A stretch of DNA of 5,576 nt from Alphaproteobacteria bacterium (GCA_024279575.1 JAJRRJ010000114.1:1-5576); one strand, 5' to 3'; shown: positions 1 to 5,576, counted from the first letter of the stretch. Notes: generated by a model from the letters alone, not told the origin. Made by a program: numbers and translations.

Positions 1-2007
1 AACAATAATCGGTAAATCTCCCTGCCCGTTCTGACTGATTTTTTTGATCAGTTCAGGCACCAGCGTCTTATGTCCCGCCGCCAAAGAAGATACCCCGACC
101 GCATCAACATTCATCTCTTTGATATGCCCGGCAACCTCCCCGGCAGTTTCAAACAACGCACCAAAATGCACTCCAAATCCCATATCTGCAAATGCGGTGG
201 CGATAATTTTTGCCCCCCGATCATGTCCATCCTGCCCCATTTTCGCAATGAAAATTGAGGGCGCGCGTCCATGCTTTTTTGTAAAACTTTCAATCCGGGA
301 CAGCATTTTTTCAAACTCCGGGTCCCCGGCATAGGCCTGATTATAGACCCCCGATATCACCTGAGGAATGGCATCATGCCGCCCGAAAACTTCCTCCATC
401 GCGCTTGAAATCTCACCCAAAGTCGCCCGGGATTTTGCGGCAACAATCGCCACTTCCAGAAGGTTTTTCTGATCCGATTTAGCGCATTTTGTAAGAGCTT
501 CCAAAGCGCTTTTCACCCGGGCATCGTCACGTTGACTTTTGATTTTTTGCAGGTTGGCAACCTGCTCTTTACGCACTTTTTCATTATCGATCTCGCGGGT
601 AACAATCGGCTCTTCCTCCTCAAGTGCATAGCGATTGACGCCCACGATAACATCTTGTCCCCGGTCAACTCGCGCCTGGCGCGCCGCCGCCGCCTGCTCA
701 ATTGCCATCTTTGGCGTACCCATTTCTACCGCTCTGGTCATGCCCCCGGCAGCTTCCGCCTCCGCAATCAGCGCTCCCGCCTGCGCAACTAAATCCGCCG
801 TCAACGCCTCCACATAATAGGAGCCACCGAGCGGGTCGACCACATCGCTCACCCCTGTTTCGTGCTGCATTATAAGCTGCGTATTGCGCGCAATACGGGC
901 TGAAAAATCCGTTGGCAAAGCTATTGCCTCATCAAATGAATTTGTATGCAAACTTTGCGTACCCCCAAGGACAGAGGCCATCGCCTCAAACGCTGTGCGC
1001 ACAATATTGTTGTGCGGATCTTGCTCTGTCAACGACACACCAGAGGTCTGACAATGGGTCCTCAGCATCATCGAACGTGGATTTTTCGCCCCCAGATCAT
1101 TCATAATTCCCGCCCACAACTGACGCGCAGCACGCAATTTGGCGACCTCCAGAAAAAAGTTCATTCCGATGCCAAAAAAGAAACTCAGGCGAGGTGCAAA
1201 TGCGTCAATGTCCAACCCCCGCCCCATGGCCGCACGCACATATTCCATGCCGTCAGCCAGCGTATAGGCAAGCTCTTGCACCGCCGTCGCCCCCGCCTCA
1301 TGCATATGATATCCGGAAATAGAAATGGAATTGAACTTGGGCATATGCGCCGCCGCAAAACTGATCACATCCCCCACAATTCTCATTGAGGGTTCAGGGG
1401 GGTAAATATAGGTATTTCGTACCATAAATTCCTTGAGCACATCATTTTGGATAGTGCCTGAAAGCTCCGCAGCACGTACGCCCTGTTCTTCAGCGGCTGC
1501 AATGAACATGGCCATCACCGGAATAACTGCCCCGTTCATAGTCATTGAAACACTCATTTTATCCAGCGGAATACCCTCAAACAAGGTTTTCATATCTTCA
1601 ATACTATCAATCGCCACCCCGGCCTTACCCACATCACCGGTGACCCGGTCATGGTCGCTATCATAGCCCCGGTGAGTAGCCAGATCAAAAGCCACCGACA
1701 GCCCTTTTTGCCCGGCGTCAAGGTTCTTGTGGTAAAATTTATTGCTTTCGCGCGCCGTTGAAAACCCGGCATACTGGCGCACCGTCCATGCCCTGTTGGC
1801 ATACATGCTTGCCCGCACCCCACGCGTGAATGGGGCAGTTCCCGGCATCTCACCCCTGGTGTTTTCAGGCACATCCCCGTCAAAATAGGCAGGACGGACA
1901 TTTACCCCCCCATAATCCTTTTGAAGGTCACTCAAAGGGCGCTCGCCTAGTTCCTTCCTGGCCAGTTTTGCCCATTTCTCATAGGTTGCAGGAGTGATGG
2001 TTTTCAT
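1..2007 (-). CDS. mcm: Methylmalonyl-CoA mutase, adenosylcobalamin-dependent, single-chain form (3' end beyond the window)
   Basis: Isomerises (R)-methylmalonyl-CoA to succinyl-CoA with adenosylcobalamin, the last step of propionyl-CoA assimilation, in the cytoplasm. I translated the whole 669-codon stretch by hand and found no stop or frameshift. The TIM-barrel domain comes first. Residues matching Propionibacterium MutB sites sit at a constant offset of 10: Y79 (Y89), Q187 in GTIQND (Q197), R197 in FMVRNTYIY (R207) and H234 in SGYHM (H244). The C-terminal cobalamin domain has the DxHxxG motif as D593-G-H595-D-R-G598, so H595 is the lower cobalt ligand. About 40-50 C-terminal residues lie beyond position 1. 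The ATG overlaps the pccA stop as ATGA. An upstream GGAG is 11 bases away, so translation is probably coupled to pccA. The Y79/R197/H234 set argues for methylmalonyl-CoA rather than isobutyryl- or ethylmalonyl-CoA as substrate. Confidence 0.97.
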   Translation of the reverse strand, partial: MKTITPATYEKWAKLARKELGERPLSDLQKDYGGVNVRPAYFDGDVPENTRGEMPGTAPFTRGVRASMYANRAWTVRQYAGFSTARESNKFYHKNLDAGQKGLSVAFDLATHRGYDSDHDRVTGDVGKAGVAIDSIEDMKTLFEGIPLDKMSVSMTMNGAVIPVMAMFIAAAEEQGVRAAELSGTIQNDVLKEFMVRNTYIYPPEPSMRIVGDVISFAAAHMPKFNSISISGYHMHEAGATAVQELAYTLADGMEYVRAAMGRGLDIDAFAPRLSFFFGIGMNFFLEVAKLRAARQLWAGIMNDLGAKNPRSMMLRTHCQTSGVSLTEQDPHNNIVRTAFEAMASVLGGTQSLHTNSFDEAIALPTDFSARIARNTQLIMQHETGVSDVVDPLGGSYYVEALTADLVAQAGALIAEAEAAGGMTRAVEMGTPKMAIEQAAAARQARVDRGQDVIVGVNRYALEEEEPIVTREIDNEKVRKEQVANLQKIKSQRDDARVKSALEALTKCAKSDQKNLLEVAIVAAKSRATLGEISSAMEEVFGRHDAIPQVISGVYNQAYAGDPEFEKMLSRIESFTKKHGRAPSIFIAKMGQDGHDRGAKIIATAFADMGFGVHFGALFETAGEVAGHIKEMNVDAVGVSSLAAGHKTLVPELIKKISQNGQGDLPIIV

Positions 2008-3986
2008 ACCTCTTCAAACTCCAAAATTACCGCATCCACCGACAGAACAGCGCCCACATCAGCAACAATTTTACTGACTTTAGCACGTTTTTGTGCCCGT
2101 AATACATTCTCCATTTTCATGGCCTCAACCACCGCTAGCGATTGCCCGTCTTCAACAATATCCCCCTCAACCACATTCAAGCCAACCACAACGCCGGGCA
2201 TCGGGCATAGCAAAAACCGGCTCATGTCAGCGGGGATTTTTTCGGGCATAAGCTCCATCAGATCAGCCACACGCGGCGTAAGAGCTCTAAACACTAAATC
2301 CGCCCCGCGATGCCGAATACGAAAACCATTAGTCAACGATTGCACCTGTAACACATGCTCAACACCATCAATCACAACTGATGCAATTCTTTGCCCCGGA
2401 AGCCAATCGATTTTGGCCTTGCTTTGCACACCGGACAGGCAAAGATAAAAGCTTTTCCCACGCGCCTCCACATCAAAATCCCAGCGCTGAGCCCCAAGGA
2501 TCACCGATTGAAACCTGCGCTCTTTCCCACCCGTCGTATTTCTACAGCTCTGCTCAATCACAGATGCACACGCAACAAATGCCGCTATTTGCTTCAACAC
2601 CTGTTCTTGAGGTTCCACGCCAGCGAAACCATCGGGGAATTCCTCAGCAATATAACCCGTAGTCAAACGCCCCTGCAAAAAGCGCTCCTGCCCCATCACA
2701 GCCTGTAAGAACGGGATATTATGCCCCACACCCTCAATTTCAAATACATCAAGCGCGTTGACCATCGCCTCAATCGCCCCTGCCCTGTCTGGCGCCCATG
2801 TGCACACTTTTGCAATCATCGGATCGTAAAAAGTTGAAATTTCTCCCCCCTCATAAACCCCTGTATCATTGCGCACAATCAACTGGTCGCTGCTGACTTC
2901 TTCAGGGGGTTGATAAACGCTTAACCGCCCCACCGAGGGAAGAAAATTACGATAAGGATCTTCCGCATAAATTCGGCTTTCCATAGCCCAGCCATCAATC
3001 TTTATGTCCCCTTGAGCAAGCGCCAGCTTTTCACCCGCCGCCACCAGCAACATTTGTTCAACCAGATCGACCCCGGTTATCATTTCGCTCACCGGGTGCT
3101 CCACCTGCAGGCGGGTATTCATCTCCAGAAAATAAAAATTCCTGTCTCTATCAACGATAAACTCCACCGTGCCGGCACTTGAATAGTTAACCGCCTTTGC
3201 CAGCGCCACCGCCTGGCTTCCCATTGCCTGCCGGGTTGCCTCATCCAGAAACACACTTGGCGCTTCTTCGATTACCTTTTGATGGCGCCGCTGGATCGAG
3301 CATTCCCGCTCCCCCAGATAAATGCAGTTTCCATGATTATCCGCCAGCACCTGAATTTCAATATGGCGCGGGTCTTCAATAAATTTTTCAATGAAAATCC
3401 GATCATCCCCAAACGAAGAGGCCGCCTCTGATTTGGAGCGCGCAAAACCCTCCCGCGCTTCACCATCATCATAGGCAATGCGCATGCCCTTGCCCCCGCC
3501 CCCGGCCGAAGCTTTAATCATCACCGGATAGGTGATTTGCCGTGCGATTTTCACCGCCTCCTCCGCATCCTCAATCAACCCCATATGTCCCGGAACAGTG
3601 GCCACCCCGGCCTCAGCGGCAATCTTTTTTGAGGTGATTTTATCCCCCATCGCCTCGATGGCTTTTGGCGGCGGGCCGATAAACACCAACCCCTCTTTAG
3701 TTAACTGTTCACAAAAGGTAGCGTTTTCGCTCAAAAAACCATAACCGGGATGCACCGCTTCCGCCCCGGTTGTTTTGCATGCCGCAATGATTTTTTGCCC
3801 AACAAGATAACTCTCAGAAGCAGGGGATCCCCCGATATGCACTGCCTCATCAGCCATTTGCACATGCAGGGCACTTTTATCCGCATCGGAATAAACCGCC
3901 ACCGTTTTGATGCCCATTTCTTGTGCGCTCTTTATCACCCGGCAGGCAATTTCGCCCCTGTTTGCAATCAGTATTTTTTTGAACAT
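2004..3986 (-). CDS. pccA: Propionyl-CoA carboxylase alpha subunit (biotin carboxylase + biotin carrier)
   Basis: Carboxylates its own biotin with ATP and bicarbonate, then passes the carboxyl group to PccB, which makes methylmalonyl-CoA. The protein has 660 residues. Order: biotin carboxylase N-domain (about 1-110); ATP-grasp (about 115-322) with K116, K158, glycine-rich loop AGGGGKG 161-167 and QRRHQKV ending near 238; catalytic E288, N290 and R292 in EMNTRLQVEHP; R338 in the C-domain; a poorly conserved BT-type linker (about 455-585) that should contact PccB; and a biotinyl domain (about 592-660) with EAMKMEN and biotin-accepting K624. Length and layout also suit 3-methylcrotonyl-CoA carboxylase alpha, but the sequence style, the mcm gene directly after it and pccB upstream decide for PccA. 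GGAG 8 bases before the ATG supports the start. It overlaps mcm by 4 bases. Confidence 0.96.
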   Translation of the reverse strand: MFKKILIANRGEIACRVIKSAQEMGIKTVAVYSDADKSALHVQMADEAVHIGGSPASESYLVGQKIIAACKTTGAEAVHPGYGFLSENATFCEQLTKEGLVFIGPPPKAIEAMGDKITSKKIAAEAGVATVPGHMGLIEDAEEAVKIARQITYPVMIKASAGGGGKGMRIAYDDGEAREGFARSKSEAASSFGDDRIFIEKFIEDPRHIEIQVLADNHGNCIYLGERECSIQRRHQKVIEEAPSVFLDEATRQAMGSQAVALAKAVNYSSAGTVEFIVDRDRNFYFLEMNTRLQVEHPVSEMITGVDLVEQMLLVAAGEKLALAQGDIKIDGWAMESRIYAEDPYRNFLPSVGRLSVYQPPEEVSSDQLIVRNDTGVYEGGEISTFYDPMIAKVCTWAPDRAGAIEAMVNALDVFEIEGVGHNIPFLQAVMGQERFLQGRLTTGYIAEEFPDGFAGVEPQEQVLKQIAAFVACASVIEQSCRNTTGGKERRFQSVILGAQRWDFDVEARGKSFYLCLSGVQSKAKIDWLPGQRIASVVIDGVEHVLQVQSLTNGFRIRHRGADLVFRALTPRVADLMELMPEKIPADMSRFLLCPMPGVVVGLNVVEGDIVEDGQSLAVVEAMKMENVLRAQKRAKVSKIVADVGAVLSVDAVILEFEEV

Positions 3987-3994
3987 TTAGCCTA

Positions 3995-3998
3995 CTCC
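3995..3998 (-). promoter_or_regulatory. Ribosome binding site of pccA
   Basis: GGAG on the minus strand, 8 bases before the pccA ATG at 3986. It supports that start and shows that pccA has its own initiation signal after the 169-bp repeat-bearing gap. Confidence 0.7.
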
Positions 3999-4028
3999 AT
4001 AAGTCATCGTCATACCGACAATTAATTT

Positions 4029-4136
4029 CGTCATACTCGGGCTTGACCCGAGTATCCAGCTCATCGCGTCTGCAACAAATAAACTTCTTCAGCGCCAGCT
4101 AAAAAATGGACCCTTGGGTCAAGCCCGAGGGTGACG
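4029..4136. repeat. Composite palindromic intergenic element, GTCAT...TCGGGCTTGACCCGA family
   Basis: Two arms face each other: 4029-4060 (starts CGTCATACTCGGGC) and 4108-4136 (ends GCCCGAGGGTGACG). The reverse complement of the second arm matches the first at most positions. Each arm is also a hairpin: 4034-4041 TACTCGGG pairs perfectly with 4047-4054 CCCGAGTA around the loop CTTGA. The spacer is 47 bases. The element fills most of the gap between ridA and pccA. This core is a familiar dispersed repeat in alphaproteobacterial genomes. It could slow RNA decay or act as a weak transcription barrier, but no T-run follows on either strand, so I do not call it an intrinsic terminator. Confidence 0.85.
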
Positions 4137-4155
4137 CCGTATGGTGACACAGCAT

Positions 4156-4560
4156 TCATCTTTCCTCATCCCTTTTTACCACCAGATCGATCTCCACCAG
4201 CGCACGCAACGCCAGCCCGCTCACACCGATTGTGGTGCGCGCCGGGCGGCGATCAACAGGAAAATAACTCTGCCAGATTTCGTTCATTTCCTCATAGTCC
4301 CGATAAAATTCGGTAAGATAAATCCGCGCCATGATGATGTGGGAAAGGTCCAACCCCACCCCGGCCAGAACAATTTTAAGGTTCTCCACCACCCGTTTTG
4401 TCTGCGCTTCAATTCCTTTTGGCAGCAAAGCGTCCGGAGCATCAGGGTCAGTGGGCATCTGCCCGGTAACGAACACAAACCCGTTGGTCTCCACCGCATG
4501 GGAAAACGGCGCCACCGGTCTCGGCCCGTCGGATATCATATGGAATAATGGGTCACTCAT
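4156..4560 (-). CDS. RidA/YjgF/YER057c/UK114-family protein (probable enamine/imine deaminase)
   Basis: 134 residues, the usual family length. RidA proteins are small cytoplasmic trimers that hydrolyse reactive 2-aminoacrylate-type enamines/imines released by PLP enzymes. Visible marks are FVFVTGQMP (29-36), R108 in RRPARTTIGV (matching E. coli RidA catalytic R105) and E123 in LVEIDLV (matching E120). The active-site tyrosine (E. coli Y17, GPYSQAV) is replaced by F19 in APFSHAV, and C107 by T110, so this may be a non-archetypal Rid subgroup with another substrate. The start is the ATG at 4560, with AAAGGA 7 bases upstream. An in-frame ATG at 4605 would add 15 residues read from a palindromic repeat, so I rejected it. 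The gene lies between pccB and pccA on the same strand. A role in clearing 2-aminocrotonate on the threonine-to-propionyl-CoA route is inference. Confidence 0.9.
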   Translation of the reverse strand: MSDPLFHMISDGPRPVAPFSHAVETNGFVFVTGQMPTDPDAPDALLPKGIEAQTKRVVENLKIVLAGVGLDLSHIIMARIYLTEFYRDYEEMNEIWQSYFPVDRRPARTTIGVSGLALRALVEIDLVVKRDEER

Positions 4561-4567
4561 ATTTTTG

Positions 4568-4573
4568 TCCTTT
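4568..4573 (-). promoter_or_regulatory. Ribosome binding site of ridA-like gene, decides the start
   Basis: AAAGGA on the minus strand with 7 bases to the ATG at 4560. It lies downstream of the alternative in-frame ATG at 4605, and that ATG falls inside a repeat, so the 134-residue form is preferred. Confidence 0.7.
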
Positions 4574-4580
4574 ATTCTTT

Positions 4581-4682
4581 CGTCATTGCGAGGAGGCAAA
4601 ACCACCGAAGCAATCCAGAATTCTTAATTCATTCACATCAAAACTGGATTGCGGCGCTCATTAAAATTCGCTCGCAATGACG
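4581..4682. repeat. 102-bp palindromic, MITE-like element (CGTCATTGCGAG...GCAATCC family)
   Basis: Terminal inverted repeats are perfect over 12 bases: CGTCATTGCGAG at 4581-4592 and CTCGCAATGACG at 4671-4682. A second perfect 9-bp pair lies inside: GCAATCCAG at 4610-4618 and CTGGATTGC at 4644-4652. Unpaired segments are 4593-4609 and 4653-4670, and the central loop is the AT-rich 4619-4643. No coding capacity. The arm sequence (GTCATTGCGAG ... GAAGCAATCC) is a well-known dispersed bacterial repeat. It lies 20 bases before the ridA ATG and would be transcribed in the operon mRNA, where it could fold into one long two-part hairpin. Confidence 0.88.
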
Positions 4683-4694
4683 TTTTTCCTTATC

Positions 4695-4736
4695 TTTCTT
4701 CTCCCTCCCCCTATGTGGGGAGGGCCGGGGTGGGGG
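4695..4736 (+). repeat. GC-rich REP-like palindrome, copy A (3' side of the DUF559 gene)
   Basis: An 8-bp perfect stem: CCCTCCCC at 4703-4710 and GGGGAGGG at 4717-4724, loop CTATGT. It is preceded by TTTCTTCT and followed by CCGGGGTGGGGG. Nearly identical to copy D (5327-5367), differing only in the loop, and in the same orientation. It ends 9 bases from the TAA of the DUF559 gene. A REP-like tail effect on mRNA stability is possible; neither strand shows a T-run for an intrinsic terminator. Confidence 0.85.
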
Positions 4737-4745
4737 GCCTCACGA

Positions 4746-5078
4746 TTACTTCAAAACCTTAGCCACAACATCAAAAACGCCTTCAGGATTATTCAACACC
4801 TCTGAATTGGTAAATCTTAAAACCCGATATCCTTCACGTTCCAAAAACCTTGTCCTTACCTTATCGCGCTCAGGCCCTGCCCCTATCCCATGACCGTCCC
4901 CGTCAACTTCAATCACCAGTTTTTGCCCATGACAGGCAAAATCTGCATAATATTTCCCAATCGGTACTTGGCGCCGAAAGTGGTATCCTTCACCCCGAAA
5001 CGGTTTCAACAATCGCCACATGTACCGTTCGGGTGGCGTGGCATTTTTCCGCAACTCCCTTGCGCGCGCTATCGACAT
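4746..5078 (-). CDS. DUF559 domain protein, PD-(D/E)XK/Vsr-like putative endonuclease
   Basis: 110 residues, the whole length of this small family, related in fold to the very-short-patch-repair endonucleases. It opens with the typical IARARELRKNATPPERYMW (3-21) and FRRQVPIGKYYADFAC (34-49). Likely metal-binding residues are D46 in YADFAC, then E57 and D59 in LVIEVDGDGH, with H63. The end has the expected RDKVRTRFLEREGYRVLRF and a closing helix. No key residue seems missing, so it may be active, but the family's biological role and substrate are not established and I do not assign one. AAGGA 4 bases before the ATG fits the start, with GGAGG 12 bases upstream. It interrupts an operon of unrelated metabolic genes, and inverted copies of one GC-rich palindrome sit tightly on both sides, suggesting it arrived as a unit. 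Family call firm, nuclease activity inferred. Confidence 0.9.
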   Translation of the reverse strand: MSIARARELRKNATPPERYMWRLLKPFRGEGYHFRRQVPIGKYYADFACHGQKLVIEVDGDGHGIGAGPERDKVRTRFLEREGYRVLRFTNSEVLNNPEGVFDVVAKVLK

Positions 5079-5082
5079 CTTT

Positions 5083-5095
5083 TCCTTATTCCTCC
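5083..5095 (-). promoter_or_regulatory. Ribosome binding region of the DUF559 gene, partly supplied by a repeat
   Basis: On the minus strand GGAGG (5095-5091) is followed by AAGGA (5087-5083), 12 and 4 bases before the ATG at 5078. The GGAGG is the edge of repeat copy B, so the repeat may contribute to translation of this gene. Confidence 0.45.
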
Positions 5096-5150
5096 CCCAC
5101 CCTCATCATTATCCCCCCACCCTCAATCCCTCCCCACGAGGGGGAGGGAA
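5091..5150 (-). repeat. GC-rich REP-like palindrome, copy B (5' side of the DUF559 gene, inverted relative to copy A)
   Basis: Stem CCCTCCCC at 5128-5135 and GGGGAGGG at 5141-5148, loop ACGAG. The G-rich tail that follows the hairpin in copies A and D appears here on the opposite strand (CCCCCCACCCTC, 5113-5124), so this copy is inverted. The tail is duplicated: CACCCTCA at 5098 recurs at 5118, a 20-bp period. The element begins 12 bases upstream of the DUF559 ATG. Confidence 0.8.
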
Positions 5151-5180
5151 GCTCAGGGATTGCACTCAATCAAACTCAAT

Positions 5181-5207
5181 TTCTTTCTACCCCCTCCTAT
5201 GTGGGGT
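5181..5207 (+). repeat. Degenerate GC-rich palindrome, copy C
   Basis: TTCTTTCTACCCCCTCCTATGTGGGG resembles the head, left stem and TATGT loop of copy A, but only a short stem (CCCC/GGGG) remains and the G-rich tail is missing. Read as a decayed or truncated copy in the orientation of A and D. Confidence 0.5.
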
Positions 5208-5212
5208 TAATC

Positions 5213-5332
5213 ACTCTTTTCTTTTCCCTACCGCCACAAAAATCAGGTTCTCCCTTTCTTCTCTCCCACCACTAAAGGCAGACCTTCCCTTTTCTTCTCC
5301 CCCGCCACAAAATGCAGGCTTTCCCTTTTCTT
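5213..5332 (+). repeat. Degenerate 36-bp tandem repeat leading into palindrome copy D
   Basis: TTTCTT recurs at 5218, 5255, 5291 and 5327, giving spacings of 37, 36 and 36. The first three units continue into a pyrimidine tract and then CCGCCACAAA, CCACCACTAAA or CCGCCACAAAA, ending in a CAGG- or CAGA-like tail. The fourth unit instead continues into the full hairpin of copy D. The array looks like repeated heads of the palindromic element, made by slippage or nested insertion. With no conserved direct repeat separated by unique spacers, it is not CRISPR-like. Confidence 0.65.
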
Positions 5333-5367
5333 CTCCCTCCCCCTTGTGGGGAGGGCCGGGGTGGGGG
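5327..5367 (+). repeat. GC-rich REP-like palindrome, copy D
   Basis: Stem CCCTCCCC at 5335-5342 and GGGGAGGG at 5348-5355, loop CTTGT, followed by CCGGGGTGGGGG. Matches copy A over about 41 bases apart from the loop. It lies between pccB and the DUF559 gene, 74 bases after the pccB stop. Confidence 0.85.
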
Positions 5368-5390
5368 ACAGTCCACAAAGACTTCTCGCC

Positions 5391-5420
5391 ACTGGACCCA
5401 GTTTTTCAACAGGGTGACGC
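5391..5420. repeat. Possible decayed half-copy of the GGACCC...GGGTGACG repeat
   Basis: TGGACCC (5393-5399) and GGGTGACGC (5412-5420) flank 12 bases containing TCAA. The right arm of the 4029-4136 element has the same ends (TGGACCC at 4107-4113, GGGTGACGC at 4129-4137) around 15 bases, also containing TCAA. The palindromic core is lost here. Weak evidence from a short match. Confidence 0.4.
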
Positions 5421-5441
5421 AAATTCATTTCACCCCACCCC

Positions 5442-5576
5442 CTACAACGGTATATTATTATGCTTCTTGGGCGGCCCCTCCGCCCGTTTCCCCTTCAGCG
5501 TTGAAAACGCCCGGATCAGCCGCTTGCGAGAATTGTGCGGCAGGATAACATCGTCGATAAAACCCCGTTCGGCAGC
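5442..5576 (-). CDS. pccB: Propionyl-CoA carboxylase beta subunit, C-terminal 44 residues (5' end beyond the window)
   Basis: Carboxyltransferase subunit that moves CO2 from PccA-bound biotin to propionyl-CoA. Only the C-terminus is present, open to the right edge: it starts AAERGFIDDVILPHNSRKRL, the conserved final helix region of the AccD5/PccB crotonase-fold family, and ends KKHNNIPL before TAG at 5444-5442, the usual PccB tail (KHxNIPL). The reading frame is intact. It is too short to see catalytic oxyanion residues. MccB or AccD-like paralogues share parts of this ending, but pccA and mcm downstream on the same strand support PccB. It is probably the promoter-proximal gene of this cluster as seen here. 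Confidence 0.88.
   Translation of the reverse strand, partial: AAERGFIDDVILPHNSRKRLIRAFSTLKGKRAEGPPKKHNNIPL

Noticed and set aside
946..1389. 147-codon plus-strand frame antisense to mcm
   Set aside because: The minus strand here encodes well-conserved MCM sequence including catalytic H234; the plus frame has no family likeness.
1..2007. mcm as a pseudogene, because only short scattered frames appear on this strand by a stop-bounded search
   Set aside because: Codon-by-codon translation gives one uninterrupted 669-residue frame; it merely lacks its stop inside the window.
2004..3986. 3-methylcrotonyl-CoA or geranyl-CoA carboxylase alpha subunit
   Set aside because: Same domain layout, but overlap with mcm, the pccB tail upstream and the sequence style favour propionyl-CoA carboxylase.
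3987..4028. A promoter directly before pccA (TTGTCG as a -35 box)
   Set aside because: The only -10-like match is poor and spaced about 14 bases away, too short for a sigma-70 promoter.
4561..4605. Longer RidA start at the ATG at 4605
   Set aside because: The extra 15 residues come from the palindromic repeat, do not look like RidA, and the good ribosome site lies before the inner ATG.
4695..4736. Intrinsic terminator after the DUF559 gene
   Set aside because: The stem is strong, but no T-run follows on either strand; the same hairpin occurs elsewhere as a repeat.
4850..5275. 141-codon plus-strand frame
   Set aside because: Antisense to the DUF559 gene and then through repeats; no recognisable domain and composition typical of a shadow frame.
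5213..5367. CRISPR-like array
   Set aside because: Units are degenerate, there are no distinct spacers between identical repeats, and no cas gene is nearby.
5243..5428. A 61-codon minus-strand reading frame just after pccB, with a 12-residue internal repeat
   Set aside because: It is read through the palindromic and tandem repeats; its SPTPALPTRGRE segment is the usual translation of this repeat type. Its ATG has only a G-rich run before it.

Overview
The window carries part of a propionyl-CoA to succinyl-CoA operon on the minus strand, most likely from an alphaproteobacterium. Three things point there: the MCM is the single-chain type with the cobalamin domain at its C-terminus; PccA and PccB have typical proteobacterial sequences; and the gaps hold three kinds of short palindromic repeat (cores TCGGGCTTGACCCGA, GTCATTGCGAG/GCAATCC and CCCTCCCC-loop-GGGGAGGG) of a type I associate with alphaproteobacterial genomes. 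G+C looks moderate, near 50%. I cannot name a genus.

In the direction of transcription (high to low coordinates) the order is: the last 44 codons of pccB (5576-5442); a 363-bp repeat-rich gap (5441-5079); a small DUF559 PD-(D/E)XK-type nuclease-like gene (5078-4746); a 185-bp gap with two palindromic elements (4745-4561); a RidA/YjgF-family gene (4560-4156); a 169-bp gap with a 108-bp composite palindrome (4155-3987); complete pccA (3986-2004); and mcm, which overlaps pccA by 4 bases (ATGA) and runs off the left edge at position 1 after 669 codons.

PccA (biotin carboxylase plus biotin carrier) and PccB (carboxyltransferase) form propionyl-CoA carboxylase, making methylmalonyl-CoA. The B12-dependent mutase turns this into succinyl-CoA for the TCA cycle; an epimerase is needed in between but is not seen here. 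RidA could belong metabolically, since 2-aminocrotonate from threonine breakdown goes to 2-oxobutyrate and then propionyl-CoA, but that link is inferred. The DUF559 gene looks like an insertion into the operon: copies of one GC-rich palindrome lie within about 15 bases of each end of it, in opposite orientations.

The most notable signal is that bracketed nuclease-like gene, which resembles a REP/RAYT arrangement (a domesticated nuclease flanked by inverted palindromic repeats) but with a different nuclease fold. The rest is ordinary central metabolism.
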